Shown: positions 56,030-64,000 of the stretch, piece after piece
How the letters are laid out: each line of letters starts with the position of its first letter
Position numbering within the stretch: position 1 is the stretch's first letter
NCBI GenBank assembly: GCA_002010215.1
Contig: MTMY01000032.1
Span: 1 to 64,000, forward strand
From: Archaeoglobus sp. JdFR-37
GTDB taxonomy: Archaea; Halobacteriota; Archaeoglobi; Archaeoglobales; Archaeoglobaceae
Reading direction: 5' to 3'
Length of the DNA: 64,000 bases
Made by a program: the position numbers and the translations under genes
Notes under the pieces: generated by a model
Seen by the model: the letters and a program-made list of their open reading frames with translations, nothing else
What the model was told of the DNA's origin: nothing
Databases searched by the model: none

Positions 56030-56161
56030 TTATTGTATTATCCTTAATCCTATTAATTCTCTTAACAGCCAGCGATGTAACTTGAAAATGGTGAGGATAC
56101 ACATAGGTGATACCTCCGATTTCTTAGATATTTCCTTGAGCGTTTCTGTCCACACCCTCAC
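56030..56161 (-). CDS. Possible 43-residue peptide or remnant
   Basis: A GTG-initiated frame (a second GTG at 56155) encodes TETLKEISKKSEVSPMCIL, then TIFKLHRWLLRELIGL. The amphipathic pattern is protein-like and could be part of a helix-turn-helix. GGTGAGG precedes the second GTG closely. It lies opposite to the saccharopine dehydrogenase-like gene in a 234 nt gap. Not recognised. Confidence 0.25.
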   Translation of the reverse strand: MRVWTETLKEISKKSEVSPMCILTIFKLHRWLLRELIGLRIIQ

Positions 56162-56258
56162 CTGAAGTAATAATAGGCATCGAGGAAGAAGATGTTGAGA
56201 ATAATGAAAACAAAAAACTGACAATCCTTATATATTTCATGATTTTTACTGTTTTTTA

Positions 56259-57473
56259 ATGAAGGCCACCATTTTAGGTTGCGGAACCGTTGGAAGTACA
56301 GCAGCCTTAACTCTTTCAGCTTCTGGTCAGTTTTCTGAACTTGCAATTGCCGATCTGAATGTTGAAGCTGCCATGAAGGTTGCCAGCGTATGTCAGGTGG
56401 AAGCCGAAGCCATAAAATGTGATGCATCCGACGTTTCTACGATAAAAGAAGTTATCAGAGGTTCAGACGTTGTCCTGAACTGTGTCGGGCCCTTTTACGA
56501 GTACGGGCCAAGGGTGCTGAAGGCAGCGATTCAGGGAGGAGTTAATTATGTGGACGTTTGCGACGATTATGATGCGACGGTTGAGCATTTGAAGATGGAT
56601 ATTGACGCGAAAAAAGCGGAAATCACAGCATTAATCGGAATGGGCAGCTCACCTGGTTTGGCGAATCTTATTGCAAAGTTTGCAGCTGAGAATCTGCTGG
56701 ATGAAGTTGATGCAATAGACATCTACCACGCCCACGGTGGAGAGAGAACGGAAGGTGCTGCCGTTGTGAAGCACAGAATCCACTCCATGGAGATGGACAT
56801 ACCCGTGTTTTTGGATGGCGAATTCAAGACTGTCAGGCTTTTTGAAGAGAGCGGAAAGGCTCTGGAAAAAGAAGTTGAGTTTCCAGGAATAGGAGTGTAC
56901 AGAGTTTATGCGTATCCCCACCCTGAAACCCTGACGCTGCCCAGATACATCAAAGGAGTGAGGAGAGTTACCAACCTCGGCCTAGTTCTCCCCCCAGAAT
57001 ACGCAGAACTGATAAAAACCATCGTCAGGATTGGTATGACGTCTGATAAACCCATAAAAGTCGGAAATACTGAGATTTCACCTCTTGACTTTGCTGTGGC
57101 TTTCATACTCTCAAAAAGGGAGGAGTTGCTGGAAAAAGCCGGACTGAAGGGGCCTGTTGGCTGCCTGAAGGTGGTTGTTACAGGAAAGAAGGGGGGCATT
57201 GTCAGATACAGCTTTTCCCTCACATCCAGAGGACAGGGTATGGGGGAAGGCACAGGAATTCCGGCAGCTATAGGCACAATTCTCATGGTAAAAGGCAAAA
57301 TCACCGAAAAGGGTGTTCTGCCCCCTGAAGCATGTGTGAATCCCATGGATGCTTTTGTTATGGCCAGAGATATTCTGAAATCATCTGGAATTGAAGAGTT
57401 CCCACTTCTAATCGAAGTTGAGGACGAAAGCGGGAAGAGGATGTTGAGTGTCGATGAAGTGCTGAAGTGGTGA
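56259..57473 (+). CDS. Saccharopine dehydrogenase-like oxidoreductase
   Basis: 404 residues. NAD(P)-binding ILGCGTVGSTAALTLSASGQF at the N-terminus, VVLNCVGPFYEYGPRVLKAAI near residue 72, and GVNYVDVCDDYDATVEH near residue 92 are family marks. The C-terminal two-thirds is the substrate domain. Relatives act on saccharopine, lysine, carboxynorspermidine or unknown imines. TATATATTTC about 27 nt upstream of the ATG suggests a leaderless start. The RuBisCO-like gene follows after 27 nt, so the pair is an operon and this enzyme may act on the same pathway. Confidence 0.87.
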   Translation: MKATILGCGTVGSTAALTLSASGQFSELAIADLNVEAAMKVASVCQVEAEAIKCDASDVSTIKEVIRGSDVVLNCVGPFYEYGPRVLKAAIQGGVNYVDVCDDYDATVEHLKMDIDAKKAEITALIGMGSSPGLANLIAKFAAENLLDEVDAIDIYHAHGGERTEGAAVVKHRIHSMEMDIPVFLDGEFKTVRLFEESGKALEKEVEFPGIGVYRVYAYPHPETLTLPRYIKGVRRVTNLGLVLPPEYAELIKTIVRIGMTSDKPIKVGNTEISPLDFAVAFILSKREELLEKAGLKGPVGCLKVVVTGKKGGIVRYSFSLTSRGQGMGEGTGIPAAIGTILMVKGKITEKGVLPPEACVNPMDAFVMARDILKSSGIEEFPLLIEVEDESGKRMLSVDEVLKW

Positions 57474-57500
57474 AATTGAGGTAGTACTGAGGTGATAAAA

Positions 57501-58814
57501 ATGGAGCTTGGTGTGAGGTTGAGATTTCAGAAATTTGAGGACCCTGAGGCGAATCCAGAAGCGCTGCCTGATGGTATAGATTCGGATGAATACATCATAG
57601 CCACCTATTACATGTCCTTCCCCAAAGCCTTCAATCCCTATCAAATCGCCCAGATAATGGCTGTAGAGCAGAGCACCGGCACATGGATTCCAGTACCCGG
57701 CGAGTCTCCTGAAACCAGAAAGAAGCATGTTGCCAAGGTTATTGGAGTCTATGAAACGCCTGATCACGAAATCATGATACCTGATGAAGTAAAATGGAGA
57801 GATTACATCATCCAGATAGCCTTTCCTTACGAGAACATAGGCAGCAGACTTTCAATGCTGTTTACTGCTGTGATAGGCAACATCTCCATGGCCGGAAAGG
57901 TTAAGCTCTTAGACCTGAAATTCCCGGAGAAGTACGTTGAGGGATTCAAAGGCCCTAAATTCGGTATTGAAGGTGTGAGAAAAATTCTGGGAGTCCACGA
58001 CAGGCCGCTGCTGAACAACATGATAAAGCCCTGCACCGGCTTCCCGGCAGAGCTGGGAGCAGAGCTGGCATATGAGACTGCAAGGGGCGGAGTGGACATC
58101 GTCAAGGATGATGAACTTCTTGGCAACGTGGCTTTCAACACTGTGGAGGAGAGGGTGACGAAGTACATGGAGGCAATTGATAAGGCGAATGAAGAAAAGG
58201 GGGAAAAGACCCTCTACGCCATAAATATCAGCGATGATCTGCCAGATGTGCTTGAGAACGCTGAGAAAGCTATTGAGCTTGGAGCTAACTGTCTGCTGGT
58301 GAACTATCTTGCGTGTGGCTTCCCGGTTTTGAGAGTATTGGCTGAGGATCCCAGCATAAACGTGCCCATAATGGCACACATGGACTGTGCCGGCATATAC
58401 TATGTCTCGCCCTTCTCTGGAGTGAGCAGTCATCTGGTTCTCGGCAAGCTTCCCAGACTAGCAGGAGCCGACATCGTTGTCTATCCTGCTCCCTACGGAA
58501 AGGCACCCTTTTCCGAAGAAAAGTACATTGAAGTTGCAAAGGCACATCGCTACCCCTTCTATAAAATCAAACCCATCTTTCCAATGCCCTCAGGTGGTAT
58601 AACGCCTTCCATGGTTCCCAAGCTGATGAATACCCTTGGAATAGATCTCGTTGTGGCTGCTGGCGGCGGAATACATGCCCATCCTGATGGGCCAGCAGCG
58701 GGGGCAAGGGCTTACAGGGCGGCAATTGATGCGGTGCTGAAGGGTTACACAGACCTGAAGAAGTACGCCGAAGAAAACAGCATCGAAGAACTTATAAAGG
58801 CTTTACACCTCTAA
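57501..58814 (+). CDS. RuBisCO-like protein (form IV)
   Basis: 437 residues from the ATG at 57501 (GAGGTGAT upstream; a GTG at 57492 is in frame). Numbered from that GTG, the fold retains the metal-site motif IVKDDE (Lys205 for carbamylation, Asp207, Glu208), the KP at Lys179 and the phosphate loops MPSGGI and AAGGGIHAHPDG. It lacks RuBisCO loop 6 lysine: that region reads LGKLPRLAGADIVVYPAPYG, as in RuBisCO-like proteins. The residue after His296 is Met instead of the substrate-binding Arg. It should therefore not fix CO2 but enolise or isomerise a related phosphosugar or thioether. Co-transcribed with the saccharopine dehydrogenase-like gene. Confidence 0.92.
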   Translation: MELGVRLRFQKFEDPEANPEALPDGIDSDEYIIATYYMSFPKAFNPYQIAQIMAVEQSTGTWIPVPGESPETRKKHVAKVIGVYETPDHEIMIPDEVKWRDYIIQIAFPYENIGSRLSMLFTAVIGNISMAGKVKLLDLKFPEKYVEGFKGPKFGIEGVRKILGVHDRPLLNNMIKPCTGFPAELGAELAYETARGGVDIVKDDELLGNVAFNTVEERVTKYMEAIDKANEEKGEKTLYAINISDDLPDVLENAEKAIELGANCLLVNYLACGFPVLRVLAEDPSINVPIMAHMDCAGIYYVSPFSGVSSHLVLGKLPRLAGADIVVYPAPYGKAPFSEEKYIEVAKAHRYPFYKIKPIFPMPSGGITPSMVPKLMNTLGIDLVVAAGGGIHAHPDGPAAGARAYRAAIDAVLKGYTDLKKYAEENSIEELIKALHL

Positions 58815-58888
58815 TCATTTTTAATCATTAAAACTGATTAAAAACCAAAAGAATTTAGACTTTGAGGTTTCACTAGCGCTGGTGATAC

Positions 58889-60085
58889 ATGATGTTAGTT
58901 GAGCATATTCTGACAGAGGACCAGAAGGCAATCAGAGATGCTGCCAGAGAATTCGCCGAAAAAGAGTTTCCGAAATACAGCGAGGAGTGCGATCTGGAGG
59001 AGAAATTCCCCTTTGAGCTCTGGAAGAAGGCTGCCGAGCTTGGTTTCATAGGCATGTCTATTCCCGAGGAATACGGCGGCCAAGGAATGGGTATTCTAGA
59101 AACCTGCCTAGTTGTAGAGGAGTTCTGGCGTGTGGATGGTGGCCTAGGAATGATAATGGCATCCACTTTTGGCTCAGAACAAATCCAGATGTTTGGAAGC
59201 GAGGAGCAGAAAAAGAAGTATCTGCCACCTCTTGCAAGGGGAGAAAAGATTTGCGCTGCTTGCTACACAGAGCCCCAAGCAGGAAGTGATGTTGCCGGAA
59301 TAAAAACCAGAGCGGATAAAGACGGAGACGAATACGTTATTAATGGAACCAAAATGTTCATAACCAACGGCAGCATTGCCGATTACTACATAGTTCTGGC
59401 AAGAACTGATCCAAATCCCCCAAAGAGGCACATGGGCATGAGCGTTTTTGTTGTGGAGAAACACACGCCAGGAATTCAAACAAACAAACTCACCAACAAA
59501 CTTGGTATCAGAGCAAGCGACACAGCAGAAGTTGTTTTCAAGAACGTGAGGGTTCCGAAGGAGAATCTGGTGGGAAGAGAAGGCGAAGGTTTCTATCAAA
59601 CCATGATGTTCTTCAACGTCACCCGAATCCCTGTTGCGTTCCAGGCCGTTGGACTGGCTCAGGGAGCATTTGAGCTGGCTTTTGAGTATGCCAAGAACAG
59701 GGACGTTTTCGAAAGAAAACTTGTAAGCTTCCAGATGACCCAAGAAAAGCTGGCAAAGATGAGGACGAACATAGAGGCTGCAAGGCTGCTAGCTGTCCAG
59801 GCAGCACTTCAGGCTGACAAAACTAGCATGCCAGATCCCGGCCTTACAGCCATGGCAAAGTACTTCACCGCCAAGGTGGCTCAGGAAGTTGTACACGAGG
59901 CCTTGCAGATTCATGGCGGATACGGATTCATGGGTGAGCAGGCAATTTCCAGAATGTTCAGAGACGCCAGAATTCTGGAGATTTACGAGGGTACAAGAGA
60001 GATCGAGCTGGAAGTTGTGGCAAGGTCTTTGCTCGGAAAGGTGCCTTCAGTTCTTGGAATGGTCAGAAAGCACCCCCTCATGTAA
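58889..60085 (+). CDS. Acyl-CoA dehydrogenase
   Basis: 398 residues. SIPEEYGGQGMGILETCLVV, YTEPQAGSDVAGIKT, IHGGYGFMGEQAISRMFRDARI and LEIYEGTREIELEV (catalytic Glu) are present. The ATG at 58889 follows GGTGAT. It is 74 nt after the RuBisCO-like gene, so it may or may not share that transcript. Substrate unknown. Confidence 0.94.
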   Translation: MMLVEHILTEDQKAIRDAAREFAEKEFPKYSEECDLEEKFPFELWKKAAELGFIGMSIPEEYGGQGMGILETCLVVEEFWRVDGGLGMIMASTFGSEQIQMFGSEEQKKKYLPPLARGEKICAACYTEPQAGSDVAGIKTRADKDGDEYVINGTKMFITNGSIADYYIVLARTDPNPPKRHMGMSVFVVEKHTPGIQTNKLTNKLGIRASDTAEVVFKNVRVPKENLVGREGEGFYQTMMFFNVTRIPVAFQAVGLAQGAFELAFEYAKNRDVFERKLVSFQMTQEKLAKMRTNIEAARLLAVQAALQADKTSMPDPGLTAMAKYFTAKVAQEVVHEALQIHGGYGFMGEQAISRMFRDARILEIYEGTREIELEVVARSLLGKVPSVLGMVRKHPLM

Positions 60086-60860
60086 ATTCTTTTAACAATT
60101 TTTTTACTGTTTTCCTAGTCTCCTCTCCAAAAAACAGCTCATTTCTTAGGCTTTCCACATTCACATAATTCACATCACTCGTATTGGCACCTCTACACTT
60201 CTCGCAGATTAGCATATTCCTCATTACTTCATACTTCCTGAAAATAGACGAGTAAATCTTGTAATTCTCAGTTATCTGGAGTGGATGTCCGCAGCAGTAG
60301 CAAAGGGAAGCATAAGGACTCCCTATAACGATTCCAGACTTCTTAGGAGTGCTGAGGGCTGCAAGAAGGAAAGCTGTAACTTGATCCCTGAAATCCGCCA
60401 AAATTCTGACCCTATCAACAAAAAGTTGTAAAGCTGCTCTGCTGCACTCCTTTACCACCTCTCTATCCATTTTCCCTTCTCCAACATCCCCAACCCCTTT
60501 ACACCAATTAAAAGCAGTAGGATCAAAAAGAATTACCACCTTCTTCTGATAGAAGTCAAAGAAGGCTGGAAGGAAGGGGAGAGCTCTGCAGGATGAAGGG
60601 CGGTAAGGATAGATTTTGCATGTATAATTGTCCAGGAAAAAGCAAGCATCACCTTTTCTCACCATTCTTAAGAGAGCTATGTCTGTGCGAACAGCGAATC
60701 TTCTGAAACCCAGATCAAGAATCCTGAAATATTCTTCTTCCGTGAGGTCAGCCGGAGCTATTTTACAGCAATTACCACATTGGAGCTGAGGGTTGCATTC
60801 GAACGGGATTTCCGGAAAATACACTTTCGTAAACTCATCCTCTATTCCGGAGATTTTCAT
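60078..60860 (-). CDS. YkgJ-family cysteine-cluster protein
   Basis: 260 residues. A Zn/Fe-binding cluster CNPQLQCGNCCKIAP near residue 30, then CKIYPYRPSSCRALPF near residue 92, as in the YkgJ family. Further pairs CYCCG and CEKC appear near residues 200-225. The ATG at 60860 gives the normal family start, and a longer frame to 60938 crosses the shared promoter. Function unknown, possibly metal handling. Divergent from the ribbon-helix-helix gene. Confidence 0.88.
   Translation of the reverse strand: MKISGIEDEFTKVYFPEIPFECNPQLQCGNCCKIAPADLTEEEYFRILDLGFRRFAVRTDIALLRMVRKGDACFFLDNYTCKIYPYRPSSCRALPFLPAFFDFYQKKVVILFDPTAFNWCKGVGDVGEGKMDREVVKECSRAALQLFVDRVRILADFRDQVTAFLLAALSTPKKSGIVIGSPYASLCYCCGHPLQITENYKIYSSIFRKYEVMRNMLICEKCRGANTSDVNYVNVESLRNELFFGEETRKTVKKLLKEFT
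60086..60115 (+). terminator. T-rich terminator after the acyl-CoA dehydrogenase
   Basis: TCTTTTAACAATTTTTTTAC directly follows the stop codon and matches the sequence after mqnC. It also encodes the last residues of the convergent cysteine-cluster gene. Confidence 0.45.
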
Positions 60861-60864
60861 CCAT

Positions 60865-60876
60865 CGACTATAGTCG
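60865..60876. promoter_or_regulatory. 12 bp palindrome between two divergent genes
   Basis: CGACTATAGTCG is a perfect palindrome 4 nt upstream of the cysteine-cluster ATG and 40 nt upstream of the ribbon-helix-helix ATG. Ribbon-helix-helix dimers bind such short palindromes, so it may be an autoregulatory operator. Confidence 0.5.
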
Positions 60877-60915
60877 TGGAAAAAGTTAAGTTTTGCTGCA
60901 ATTAGCAAAGCAACA

Positions 60916-61143
60916 ATGCAAAAATTCAGGTTAATCAACGTGAAGATTAGCAGCGATGTTGCTGAAAAGCTGAAGGCAAAAACAGGTGAGAAAAACGTTT
61001 CTGCGGCAATTCAGGTTGCTGTGGACCACTATTTGTACTGCCCAGTGCGAAGTTCAGAGAGGACTGAGAAAACGAAGGGGAACAGAGGCAGAAAACCCGA
61101 TTACCTTATGGAGCTCTTGGAAAAGCATGGATTAGAAATATAA
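60916..61143 (+). CDS. Ribbon-helix-helix-like DNA-binding protein (DUF5371-type)
   Basis: 75 residues. A beta-strand (MQKFRLINVKISSDVAEKL) and helix (TGEKNVSAAIQVAVDHYLYC) match the ribbon-helix-helix pattern, followed by a basic linker (RTEKTKGNRGRKPDY). A TATA-like GTTAAGTTTT lies about 27 nt upstream. It may act at the palindrome between itself and the cysteine-cluster gene. Confidence 0.75.
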   Translation: MQKFRLINVKISSDVAEKLKAKTGEKNVSAAIQVAVDHYLYCPVRSSERTEKTKGNRGRKPDYLMELLEKHGLEI

Positions 61144-61157
61144 AAATTTAAATAATT

Positions 61158-62798
61158 TTATTCTTCATCGCTTCCTGTGTCGCTCTCGAAGTCCTCGCCA
61201 CCGCCCTTCTCCTTCTCCAGTGCCTTCGCAGCAATGACGTCGTCGATGCGGAGGATCATTATTGCCACTTCGGTGGCGCTGTTGATGGCCTGAGTCTTCA
61301 CGCGGAGCGGCTCCAGCACACCGCTTTCCCTCATGTCTGTGACCTTGCCCTCGAAGACGTCAACTCCGGCAAATACATTGTCGCCCTCGTGGGCCTTCTT
61401 GAGCTCCACTAAGATGTCGATTGGATCGAGGCCAGCATTCTCTGCCAAGCTTCTCGGGATGATCTCCAGAGCCGAAGCGAAGGCTTCGGCAGCCAACTGC
61501 TCTCTTCCGCCTAAAGTTGGTGCCCAGTCTCTGATCTTCAGGGATGCTTCGATCTCTGGAGCACCACCGCCAGCAACAACCTTACCGCTCTCAAGAGCGG
61601 CCTTACAGACTTTTATGGCATCCTGCAGACTGCGCTCAACTTCATCAACGATGTGTTCTGTGCCACCTCTGATAAGGATCGTAACGGCCTTTGGATTCTT
61701 GCAACCCCTGATGAACACCATCTCCTCATCGCCGACCTTCTTCTCTTCTACAAGCTCTGCCTCACCCAGGTCCTCTGACTTCACATCCCTGAGATCAGTC
61801 AGTATCTTAGCGCCAGTAGCCTTGGCGATCTTCTCTATGTCACTCTGCTTAACTCTCCTGACGGCCAACACTCCAGCCTTAGCCAAGTAATACTGAGCCA
61901 AGTCGTCGATGCCCTTCTGGCAGAATACAACGTTAGCACCAGCATTGACGAGCGTATCCACCATCTCTTTCAGCATCTTCTCTTCCTGCTCGATGAACTT
62001 CTGGAGCATCTCTGGGTCTGTGATGCGGATTTCTGCGTCAGTTTCAGTCTCCTTGACCTCGAGAGCAGCCTTCAGCACAGCAATCTTGGCGTTCTTGACC
62101 CTCTTGGGCATGCCTGGGTGCACAACTTCCTTGTCGATCACTATGCCGTCGATAAGCTCAGTGTCTTCAACGCCGCCGCCCTGCCTCTTTTCCAATTTGA
62201 TGTTGTCCTCGTCAACAACATATTTGCCGTTCTCTAGTTCCGCCACCTTTCTGACAGCATCCACCACTATTCCAGAGAGGTGCTCGATAGCGTATTCGGC
62301 ATGCTTTCCAGTAATTGCCGTTGCAGCAATCTTTCGCAGAGTTGCGTCATCGTTAAGGTCAACATCAATGGCTATGTTCTCCAGCACCTCTATTGCCTTT
62401 TCAGCAGCAAGCCTGTAACCTCTGCAGATTATGCTCGGGTGAATGTCCTGCTCTAGCAAGTCCTCGGCTTTCTTGAGGAGTTCTCCAGCCAGAACGACTG
62501 CAGTAGTTGTACCATCTCCAACCTCATCCTCTTGGGTCTTTGCCACTTCTATGATCATCTTTGCAGCCGGATGCTCCACATCCATTTCCTTGAGTATTGT
62601 AACACCATCATTTGTTATTACCACATCACCCAAGCTGTCCACCAGCATCTTGTCCATGCCTTTGGGGCCAAGTGTAGTTCTCACAGCCTCAGCGATGACG
62701 CGAGCGGCCATTATGTTCAAGCGCTGCGCATCCCTGCCAACCGTCCTCTGAGTCCCTTCCTTCAGTATCAAAACCGGAGTTCCTTGCAGTGTCGCCAC
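61158..62798 (-). CDS. thsA: Thermosome subunit (group II chaperonin)
   Basis: 546 residues. [36 protein letters not shown] (ATPase, catalytic Asp) and [17 protein letters not shown] are group II chaperonin marks. The C-terminus is acidic and Glu/Asp-rich (ESDTGSDEE). The GTG at 62798 gives the family start [17 protein letters not shown], with AGGAGGTGAG before it; a GTG at 62807 belongs to the Shine-Dalgarno sequence. Its TATA box (62846-62855) overlaps the end of the upstream regulator gene. Subunit letter is not certain. Confidence 0.96.
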   Translation of the reverse strand: MATLQGTPVLILKEGTQRTVGRDAQRLNIMAARVIAEAVRTTLGPKGMDKMLVDSLGDVVITNDGVTILKEMDVEHPAAKMIIEVAKTQEDEVGDGTTTAVVLAGELLKKAEDLLEQDIHPSIICRGYRLAAEKAIEVLENIAIDVDLNDDATLRKIAATAITGKHAEYAIEHLSGIVVDAVRKVAELENGKYVVDEDNIKLEKRQGGGVEDTELIDGIVIDKEVVHPGMPKRVKNAKIAVLKAALEVKETETDAEIRITDPEMLQKFIEQEEKMLKEMVDTLVNAGANVVFCQKGIDDLAQYYLAKAGVLAVRRVKQSDIEKIAKATGAKILTDLRDVKSEDLGEAELVEEKKVGDEEMVFIRGCKNPKAVTILIRGGTEHIVDEVERSLQDAIKVCKAALESGKVVAGGGAPEIEASLKIRDWAPTLGGREQLAAEAFASALEIIPRSLAENAGLDPIDILVELKKAHEGDNVFAGVDVFEGKVTDMRESGVLEPLRVKTQAINSATEVAIMILRIDDVIAAKALEKEKGGGEDFESDTGSDEE

Positions 62799-62844
62799 TC
62801 TTCTCACCTCCTGTCAGAGGCTGGTAAAAAGTGGAACAGAATTT

Positions 62845-63795
62845 CTATATATATCTTTCGGTCAGTTTCTTCTCATCCAAAAGATTCAGAAAATCTTTTG
62901 CAGAACTCACACATTCCAGTTCTTCCTTCATCACAAAAATAACAGAACCAACTTCTTTGTTTACCATTTTCTCAACTATATATGCTGCTTTTGCAGCAAC
63001 CGTTTCAGAGATTCTACCAAGTATCTCGGCCCTCTTTTCGATTGTCTTGACCTGTTTTACACCTGTCAGGATGGATTCATCATCTGTTTTGGCCACTGCA
63101 TCGAAGGGTGCATGCTTGATGGGATATACCTTAACACCTATGCACCTCAGCTGTTCAACTATTTCCGCTTCTTTACCCTGAAGCTCCACTTCTTTGATTT
63201 CCTCTGTCTCAACATCTTCACCCACAAAATTCAGGACATCTATCTCCTTCATCACGTATGTACCCAGTATTTCCTCCAGTTTGAGGGCATTCTCAACGCT
63301 CGTGTCCACACCCTCCTCATACTTCTTTGCAGCTCTTCGCGAGATTCCGAGATGCCTAGCAATATCACCTACAGAGATTCCCAGCCTCTCTCTGGCTGAT
63401 CTTATTCTCTCACTGTCCAGTCTCACGTAATATCCACCAGGAGCTGAGTAAACGAGGGGTGCAACCTCTTCAACAACAAAATCATAGAAAGTGGCAGTAT
63501 TAATTACGGGTAAGCCATATCTGGTGTAAACTACACCCCTCTCTAAGTAATCAAATTTGAATTTCTCGCCCACAACAACAGGGCTCGCTTTCAGGAGTTT
63601 GGCGATTATTTTCATCTCTTCAGCCATTTCCGGCTTGAAGGAGTCGATATTGTATAGAACCTTTACAAGAAGAATTACAGATTCCTTTTTAGCAACTATA
63701 TCGAAACATCTCGGCCTAGTTTCAACTAAATCAGTTACAGCATAACCCGCTTTACGCAGAATCTTAAGTACAGAAGCTGCAATTACTTCCTGCAT
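62845..63795 (-). CDS. Archaeal HTH (XRE-type) regulator, AF_1787-like
   Basis: 316 residues. The N-terminal part (residues about 1-120) has a nuclease-like or Rossmann-type pattern (IVAKKESVILLVKVLYN). A helix-turn-helix lies near residues 135-160 (RERLGISVGDIARHLGISRRAAKKYEEG), followed by a C-terminal domain. It matches the conserved archaeal regulator known as AF_1787-type. Its target is unknown. It sits just upstream of the thermosome, 46 nt between stop and start, which hints at control of the chaperonin. Confidence 0.88.
   Translation of the reverse strand: MQEVIAASVLKILRKAGYAVTDLVETRPRCFDIVAKKESVILLVKVLYNIDSFKPEMAEEMKIIAKLLKASPVVVGEKFKFDYLERGVVYTRYGLPVINTATFYDFVVEEVAPLVYSAPGGYYVRLDSERIRSARERLGISVGDIARHLGISRRAAKKYEEGVDTSVENALKLEEILGTYVMKEIDVLNFVGEDVETEEIKEVELQGKEAEIVEQLRCIGVKVYPIKHAPFDAVAKTDDESILTGVKQVKTIEKRAEILGRISETVAAKAAYIVEKMVNKEVGSVIFVMKEELECVSSAKDFLNLLDEKKLTERYI
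62846..62855 (-). promoter_or_regulatory. Thermosome TATA box
   Basis: GATATATATAGAA on the minus strand predicts a start near 62825 and a leader of about 27 nt with the Shine-Dalgarno sequence. No CTAAC-N5-GTTAG operator is seen here, unlike hsp20. Confidence 0.6.
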
Positions 63796-63961
63796 CCTAT
63801 TAGAAAAGGGTATGCCTTACTATATAATACTTTTGAACCCGTGTAATCGTCTATCTTTTTGAGATTATTTCTCAACCTTAGGTATTACCGGTCAATACTG
63901 CCCCAACATTATATTTGATTGGTCCCATGAGCAGGTGACTTTAAAGCATTTTAGGTTCCTG

Positions 63962-64000
63962 TTGTCGTTTCTAATTTTAAGCCTTCTCGCCCTGTCCTCC
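63962..64000 (+). CDS. Possible start of a signal-peptide protein, cut by the window end
   Basis: A TTG at 63962 opens a frame that reads MSFLILSLLALSS and runs out of the window. It is hydrophobic as a signal peptide would be, and CTTTAAAGC (63939-63947) lies about 22 nt upstream as a TATA box would. The evidence is only 13 codons. The rest of the gap (63796-63961) holds the regulator promoter and nothing else I recognise. Confidence 0.3.
   Translation, partial: MSFLILSLLALSS

Noticed and set aside
57501-58814. True CO2-fixing form III RuBisCO
   Set aside because: The loop 6 lysine and the Arg after the active-site His are missing and the loop matches RuBisCO-like proteins.

Overview
This 64 kb window is archaeal chromosome, almost certainly from the Archaeoglobales (Archaeoglobus, Ferroglobus or Geoglobus; the genus cannot be fixed by eye). 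The archaeal evidence is direct: SRP54, aIF1A, aIF2-beta, RIO1, Nob1, a Dim2-like KH protein, a thermosome subunit, type II GAPDH, AglJ-like glycosylation, two tRNAs without an encoded CCA, and TATA boxes about 25 nt upstream of leaderless starts. The Archaeoglobales assignment is inference. It rests on many acyl-CoA/beta-oxidation genes, futalosine-pathway menaquinone genes, a form IV RuBisCO-like protein, and an hsp20 operator matching the heat-shock regulator site known from A. fulgidus.

Layout. 1-3.3 kb: end of an acyl-CoA dehydrogenase, a HAD phosphatase and a lipoprotein. 3.4-6.3 kb: translation operon tyrS - aIF1A - RIO1 - KH protein, then tRNA-Leu(CAG). 6.4-9.4 kb: frameshifted amidase and an acetamidase/formamidase. 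9.7-14 kb: tRNA-Arg(CCT) and a complete livKHMGF-type ABC transporter operon. 14-19.5 kb: F420/flavin oxidoreductase, RNase HII, SRP54, a polyprenyl diphosphate synthase, a PHP protein and DUF211. 19.6-26 kb: 2-oxoacid:ferredoxin oxidoreductase, GAPDH with a CooT-like nickel protein, and a penicillin-acylase family enzyme. 26-29.3 kb: RNA methyltransferase - DUF424 - aIF2-beta - DUF123 on the minus strand, diverging from Nob1. 28.8-33.6 kb: Nob1 - GfcR - glycosyltransferase - mqnE - mqnA - mqnC. 33.8-38.5 kb: hsp20 with its operator, an Fe-S protein, a UbiD decarboxylase, a flavin reductase and a CBS regulator.

38.6-60 kb is a catabolic region. It holds an MFS carrier, an acyl-CoA ligase overlapping a two-subunit 2-hydroxyacyl-CoA dehydratase/benzoyl-CoA reductase-type enzyme, an MBL hydrolase, a hydroxyacyl-CoA dehydrogenase-crotonase fusion, acyl-CoA dehydrogenases, a second ligase, a catalytically altered HMG-CoA synthase-like/DUF35 fusion next to a thiolase, a sugar kinase, and an operon pairing a saccharopine dehydrogenase-like protein with a RuBisCO-like protein. 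60-64 kb: cysteine-cluster protein, ribbon-helix-helix protein, thermosome and an XRE-type regulator.

The most notable points are three genes that seem to start at CTG behind a Shine-Dalgarno sequence, the RuBisCO-like/saccharopine-dehydrogenase-like operon, the ligase-dehydratase operon, the dead-HMGCS-DUF35/thiolase pair, the hsp20 operator, several decaying genes, and a small intergenic repeat family. No CRISPR array, insertion sequence or origin was seen.
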